Notes under the pieces: model-generated
What the model saw: the letters and a program-made list of their open reading frames with translations, nothing else
Database searches by the model: none
What the model was told of the DNA's origin: nothing
Shown: piece after piece, positions 43,691-48,146 of the stretch
How the letters are laid out: every line of letters begins with the position of its first letter
Position numbering within the stretch: position 1 is the stretch's first letter
Origin: Methylophilaceae bacterium
GTDB taxonomy: Bacteria; Pseudomonadota; Gammaproteobacteria; Burkholderiales; Methylophilaceae
Length of the DNA stretch: 48,146 nt
Reading direction: 5' to 3'
Assembly (NCBI GenBank): GCA_947379975.1
Contig: CANCPF010000013.1
Span: 1 to 48,146, forward strand
Made by a program: the position numbers and the translations under genes

Positions 43691-44710
43691 CTATGGCTCT
43701 AACTTTAATAAAAACTTACTAAGCTCTGCTGGCATTGGCGCTACTAATTCAAGCTTATCGCTTGTTAATGGATGTCGAATTTTAGTCACAGAAGAATGCA
43801 AAAACATGCGCTTTAGGCCATGCTTTACCAGAGTCTTATTCAGCGCAAAATCACCGTATTTATCATCACCCACAATCACAAAGCCCAAATGCGCCAGTTG
43901 TACGCGTAGTTGATGCGTGCGACCGGTGACCAATTGCGCCTCAAGCAAACTGAACTTGCCGATCACAGGGTTATCGTAATTTTTAAGTAATTTAAACAGC
44001 GTTTCAGAAGTTTGGCGCTCATCATATTTATCTTTTGAGGCATCAGTCACTACGTTCACACGTCGCTCACCATTAGGTAAAAGATATTTCTGCAAATCTA
44101 GCACTACGCGTTTTTTTGCTTCTAACCACTCACCCTGCACCAACATCACGTAACGTTTATCAGTTTGGTGGTTACGAATTGCCTCGTGCAAAGCCACCAG
44201 CGCACTTCTCTTTTTAGCCAGCATTAGCACGCCAGAAGTTTCACGATCTAAACGATGTACTAATTCTAAAAACTTAGCTTTTGGTCGTTCTAATCGCAGT
44301 TGCTCAATAACACCACGACAAATGCCGCTACCACCATGTACGGCAAAGCCAGCCGGTTTATCAATCACCAGCATTGCATCATCTTCAAAAATAATAGCCT
44401 GTTCAAACTTTGATGTTGTTGGCGTCGCGTGCAACGGCTTTTCAATAATCGTCGCACGGATAGGTGGAATTCTGACAATATCGCCCAAACTCAATCGTGA
44501 ATCAGCATTCACGCGCTTCTTATTAACACGGACTTCACCACTGCGTAAAATGCGATATACATGACTTTTTGGCACACCTTTTAGTGTCTTAGTGAGATAG
44601 TTGTCAACACGCTGCCCTTCACTTGCCTCATCTACAGTTAAAAATGCTGCGGCTAATTCACTAACGGTTGTTAGCGTATCACTACGATCTGATGTTGTTA
44701 TGTTGTTCAT
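43691..44710 (-). CDS. rluC: 23S rRNA pseudouridine synthase RluC
   Basis: A 339-residue RluA-family enzyme that makes pseudouridines in 23S rRNA (955/2504/2580 in E. coli RluC). An N-terminal S4 domain (about 34-95, VDNYLTKTLKGVPKSHVYRI) precedes the catalytic domain, with D155 in VHRLDRETSGVL and the later motif GRTHQLRVQLAHLG. ATG 44710. It is divergent from rne, the classical rne-rluC arrangement, which supports RluC rather than RluD. Confidence 0.93.
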   Translation of the reverse strand: MNNITTSDRSDTLTTVSELAAAFLTVDEASEGQRVDNYLTKTLKGVPKSHVYRILRSGEVRVNKKRVNADSRLSLGDIVRIPPIRATIIEKPLHATPTTSKFEQAIIFEDDAMLVIDKPAGFAVHGGSGICRGVIEQLRLERPKAKFLELVHRLDRETSGVLMLAKKRSALVALHEAIRNHQTDKRYVMLVQGEWLEAKKRVVLDLQKYLLPNGERRVNVVTDASKDKYDERQTSETLFKLLKNYDNPVIGKFSLLEAQLVTGRTHQLRVQLAHLGFVIVGDDKYGDFALNKTLVKHGLKRMFLHSSVTKIRHPLTSDKLELVAPMPAELSKFLLKLEP

Positions 44711-45402
44711 GCTTTGCTTAAATGATTGATGTAGCTTATAATTTGTCGGTAATTTTGAATTTAATAATTAAATTCCTAATAAGAATACACTTAAACACAA
44801 TAAATATATTGTAAGTAAATGCATTTTTTTTAATTTTGTCCTACAGTTTATTCTGTAACACTGTTAAATTCAGCAACAACAAATACTTGGTTAACACCGC
44901 TCGCCATAATTAAAAAGTAGCGGTAAGTAAAATTTAGCGCTTAAGCCGCCGCAGACAAACAAACATAAAGCGCGACTTAAAGTGATAGTGAAATTTGCTG
45001 TTCTAGCAACTATATATATTGGTATTAAATATATTTAAAAGGTTAAACAGACAAGCAAATTAGGATTTACTGAAGATAGAATTTTAACGAGTTTAGGCCA
45101 TAAGTGGCGTAAATTTAATAATTAGTTTGCTTTAACGAACAATAGATTTGTTTTAACTTGATCACTTTCAACTAAAACAATTAAATTACCAGCACCAGCT
45201 AACGGCGTCCAAGCGACCAACCTAGTTGGATTGGTAAGTAGAATGCGGTTATCCGCCACACACCGTTAAAATGCATTGCTGCGCCCTTGCGCCTTCATAG
45301 TAATCCAGCCAGAGTTCTGGTACTTTCACTTTATACGCCTTCACTAAATGCTTAATAAACAAGCAGTTAGTCTGCCCGCCTTGCATAGCGCAGGAGCAAA
45401 CA
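44711..45402. promoter_or_regulatory. Divergent rluC-rne region including the probable long rne leader
   Basis: About 690 bases without a gene. The part near rne is GC-richer and holds small stems CCAAC-CTA-GTTGG (45217-45229) and GCGG-TTAT-CCGC (45245-45256). The length and place match the long 5' leader through which RNase E controls its own mRNA in E. coli. The AT-rich 44760-45180 part should hold both promoters; no single -35/-10 pair stood out. Confidence 0.5.
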
Positions 45403-48146
45403 ATGAAACGCATGTTATTTAATGCAACGCAGTCAGAAGAATTACGCGTTGCGATTGTAGATGGTCAAAAACTTATCGATTTAGATATTGAGCACGCTGG
45501 TAAGGAACAACGTAAAAGCAATATTTACAAAGGTGTTATCACCCGCATCGAACCTTCTTTAGAAGCGGCATTTGTCGATTATGGCATGGACAGACATGGT
45601 TTTTTACCATTCAAAGAAGTCGCACGCAGTTACTACAAAGAAGGTGTCGGTAGCGGCGCTCGCATCCAAGACGCATTAAAAGAAGGCCAAGAATTAATCG
45701 TTCAAGTGGATAAAGATGAGCGCGGTAATAAAGGCGCTGCACTCACTACCTTCATATCACTGGCTGGACGTTATTTGGTATTAATGCCGAACAATCCACG
45801 TGGCGGCGGTGTATCTCGCCGTATTGAAGGCGAAGATCGCGACGAGTTACGTGATGTATTAGCACAATTAGAAGTGCCAAAAGGCATGAGCATTATCGCC
45901 CGTACCGCTGGTATTGGCCGTAACGCAGAAGAATTACAATGGGATTTAAACTACCTCACACAATTATGGACGGCCATTGATGGTGCTTCTGCCATGCAAG
46001 CCGGTGCCTACTTAATTTACCAAGAAGGCAGTTTAGTGATACGCGCGATTCGCGATTACTTTAGCTCTGATATCGGCGAAATTTTAATCGACACACCGGA
46101 TATTCACGAGCAAGCGGTTCAATTTATGAACCACGTAATGCCGGGTAATGTGTCTCGAGTTAAATTGTACCAAGATGAAATTCCGCTATTCACACGCTTT
46201 CAAATTGAGCACCAAATTGAATCAGCATTCTCACGTGAAGTACGCTTACCTTCAGGTGGCGCCATTGTCATTGACCACACTGAAGCTTTAGTTTCAGTAG
46301 ACGTTAACTCTGGACGCGCAACACGTGGTAGCGATATTGAGCACACTGCATTTAATACTAATATGGAAGCGGCTGAAGAAGTTGCACGCCAATTACGTTT
46401 ACGTGACTTGGGCGGCTTAGTGGTGATTGACTTTATTGATATGGAAAGCCAGCGCAACCAACGTGAAGTTGAAAATGCATTGCGTGACGCTCTGCATTTT
46501 GATCGTGCTCGTGTTCAAACCGGCAAGATTTCACGCTTTGGTTTGCTAGAATTATCACGCCAACGTTTACGTCCTAGCTTGGGTGAAACTAATCATATTC
46601 CATGCCCACGTTGTAGCGGGACTGGCCATATCCGCGGCATTGAATCTACTGCATTACATATTTTGCGCATTACCCAAGAAGACGCGATGAAGGACAACAG
46701 CGCGATTATTCAAGTGCAATTGCCAGTTGAAGTTGCGACCTTCTTATTGAATGAAAAACGTGCTGACATTCATGCTATTGAACAGCGTATGGGCGTCGAA
46801 GTGGTGTTAATTCCTAACATTCACCTTGAAACCCCTAACTACAATATAGTGCGTGTTAAGCATGATGATGTGAACGAAGAAACTAGCCGTGCAAGTTACA
46901 AATTAGTAGAATTGCCAACAGAAACTTCTTATATTCCAAATGCAGAAGAAGTTGCGAAAGCGGTAAGACCAGTCGCAGCGGTAAAAGGTATTACACCAGC
47001 GGCACCAGCGCCGATTGTGGCTGAAAAAGCGGCTGAAGTTGTGGCTGGCGTTAAAGTGTCATTCATTGCACGCATTAAAAAATTCTTTGGTGTTTCATCT
47101 TCGAATGCTGAAGTGGCGAATGCTGAAGCGGCTAAAACTGCAGAGTCTAATAAAGATAGCAACCGCAACAATCGTAACCGTAACAATCGTAACCGTAATG
47201 AGCGCAATAAGAATGAGCGCGCAGACAAGGGCGCCATAGCAAGCCGCAATAATGAAAACAAAGGTCAAGAGGCACGTACACAAGAAACGCGTTCGGATGT
47301 TAAACCTCAAGAACCGCGTCAACAAAAACCCCAGCAACAACGTACTGAACAGCAACGTAGCGAACAGTCTCGCAACGATCAAGCTCGTAAAGAGCAGCAG
47401 CGTGCTAATGCTCCACAAGCAGAAACTAGTGCGTTAAAGGTAACTGCAGAGGCGCCAGCAAATGAAGCATCTGCTCCGGAATCGCGTGGTGGTCGTCGAA
47501 ATCGTAACAATCGTCGCGGCCGTCGTGATCGTGATGAGTCTACAACAGTAGATGCAAATCGCGCTTTTGTGCCGAATGATGAAATTGTTGCCATTCAAGC
47601 AAATGTTTCTAAAGAGTCACCTGCAGTCAATACAGCTAAGGCTGAAGTAGTGGCAGCAAAACCAATGGATCAACAATCTTTTGATTTAGTCAGCACTACA
47701 GCTGTAACTTCTACAGAAAATGTTTTATCGACAAAGGCTAGCGAAGCCACTTCAGTACAAGCTACTAATGAAGTTAGCACTAAAGCGTCGACCAGCGAAG
47801 TTGTTAAAGCGAAACCTGAAGGCAGAAAAGCTAGACCAGCTAAAGCAAGCATAGCTGTTGCTGCTAGCGTAGATGCCATTGAAGTAGTTACGACCAAACC
47901 AGCCGCTGAAATAGTGAATACCCCAGCTAAAGCTGATAGCAAGCGCCCTGCTCGTCCACGTAAAGCGAAAACCGAAACTAAGCCAGCAGACTTAGCAGCA
48001 GTAGGTTTGCAATTGGTTGAAACTAAAGCGGATGCGCCTAAAGCAGCCACACCGGTTGAAACTGAAAAAGCTAGAGCACCACGTAAAGCAGCTGCATGGC
48101 AGAAAAATGCTAAAAGCGAAGTCAATGCCGAACCTATGGTGATGGT
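45403..48146 (+). CDS. rne: Ribonuclease E, 3' end cut by window edge
   Basis: Essential endoribonuclease and scaffold of the degradosome. 914 codons are visible with no stop. Residues 1-125 carry the S1 domain (RIEPSLEAAFVDYGMDRHGF); catalytic D300 (VSVDVNSGRATRG) and D343 (VVIDFIDMESQRN) and zinc-link C401/C404 (CPRCSGTG) are all present, each three positions lower than in E. coli. From about residue 510 on, the chain becomes Ala/Lys/Glu-rich with Asn-Arg runs (RNNRNRNNRNRNE), the disordered scaffold part that binds RNA and partners. ATG follows AGGAGCAAACA. The far C-terminal microdomains lie outside the window. Confidence 0.97.
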   Translation, partial: MKRMLFNATQSEELRVAIVDGQKLIDLDIEHAGKEQRKSNIYKGVITRIEPSLEAAFVDYGMDRHGFLPFKEVARSYYKEGVGSGARIQDALKEGQELIVQVDKDERGNKGAALTTFISLAGRYLVLMPNNPRGGGVSRRIEGEDRDELRDVLAQLEVPKGMSIIARTAGIGRNAEELQWDLNYLTQLWTAIDGASAMQAGAYLIYQEGSLVIRAIRDYFSSDIGEILIDTPDIHEQAVQFMNHVMPGNVSRVKLYQDEIPLFTRFQIEHQIESAFSREVRLPSGGAIVIDHTEALVSVDVNSGRATRGSDIEHTAFNTNMEAAEEVARQLRLRDLGGLVVIDFIDMESQRNQREVENALRDALHFDRARVQTGKISRFGLLELSRQRLRPSLGETNHIPCPRCSGTGHIRGIESTALHILRITQEDAMKDNSAIIQVQLPVEVATFLLNEKRADIHAIEQRMGVEVVLIPNIHLETPNYNIVRVKHDDVNEETSRASYKLVELPTETSYIPNAEEVAKAVRPVAAVKGITPAAPAPIVAEKAAEVVAGVKVSFIARIKKFFGVSSSNAEVANAEAAKTAESNKDSNRNNRNRNNRNRNERNKNERADKGAIASRNNENKGQEARTQETRSDVKPQEPRQQKPQQQRTEQQRSEQSRNDQARKEQQRANAPQAETSALKVTAEAPANEASAPESRGGRRNRNNRRGRRDRDESTTVDANRAFVPNDEIVAIQANVSKESPAVNTAKAEVVAAKPMDQQSFDLVSTTAVTSTENVLSTKASEATSVQATNEVSTKASTSEVVKAKPEGRKARPAKASIAVAASVDAIEVVTTKPAAEIVNTPAKADSKRPARPRKAKTETKPADLAAVGLQLVETKADAPKAATPVETEKARAPRKAAAWQKNAKSEVNAEPMVM

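Overview
The window is AT-rich bacterial DNA, densely coded on both strands. Its gene order (rnr-rlmB; lon-hup-tRNA-Val-tRNA-Asp; tig-clpP-clpX; sppA, Rieske, HAD phosphatase, rluC divergent from rne) is typical of betaproteobacteria. With the low GC content by eye, I suspect a Methylophilaceae-type methylotroph such as Methylotenera. That placement is inference: no rRNA or methanol oxidation gene is present. No insertion sequence, integrase, phage gene or CRISPR array was seen.

Layout: 1-3774 holds rlmB (runs off the left edge), rnr and a small S4 RNA-binding protein. 3775-11100 is a proteostasis block: tRNA-Asp, tRNA-Val, hup, lon with a heat-shock-type promoter, clpX, clpP and tig. 11.1-40.0 kb is a large choline/glycine-betaine island, preceded by a UPF0126/TRIC membrane protein gene. 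40.3-48.1 kb returns to housekeeping genes: a small unknown protein, an orphan ParA, sppA, a small Rieske protein, a HAD phosphatase, rluC, and rne cut by the right edge.

The island encodes an apparently complete route. A split ABC transporter (choX at 18.3 kb, proVW at 38-40 kb) brings in choline or betaine. BetA and BetB oxidise choline to glycine betaine. GbcAB (Rieske monooxygenase and reductase) gives dimethylglycine and formaldehyde. DgcAB with a dedicated EtfAB gives sarcosine and a second C1 unit. SoxBDAG gives glycine and methylene-THF. GlyA joins glycine and methylene-THF into serine, and SdaA deaminates serine to pyruvate. A GlxA-family AraC regulator resembling Pseudomonas GbdR sits in the middle. 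A TorF-type porin gene is divergent from it. The formaldehyde dehydrogenase and purU genes often found beside soxBDAG in pseudomonads are absent, which would make sense if the host already has strong formaldehyde metabolism.

The main points for a second look are: (1) pairs of GTCG half-sites exactly 21 bp apart upstream of choX, soxB and betB, the best candidate operators for the regulator; (2) an M19 'dipeptidase' in the island that has lost at least two and probably three metal ligands; (3) DgcA with one cysteine missing from its Fe-S motif; (4) several perfect hairpins or palindromes at hup, tig, clpP-clpX and tRNA-Val, and a triple 14-bp repeat ahead of proV.
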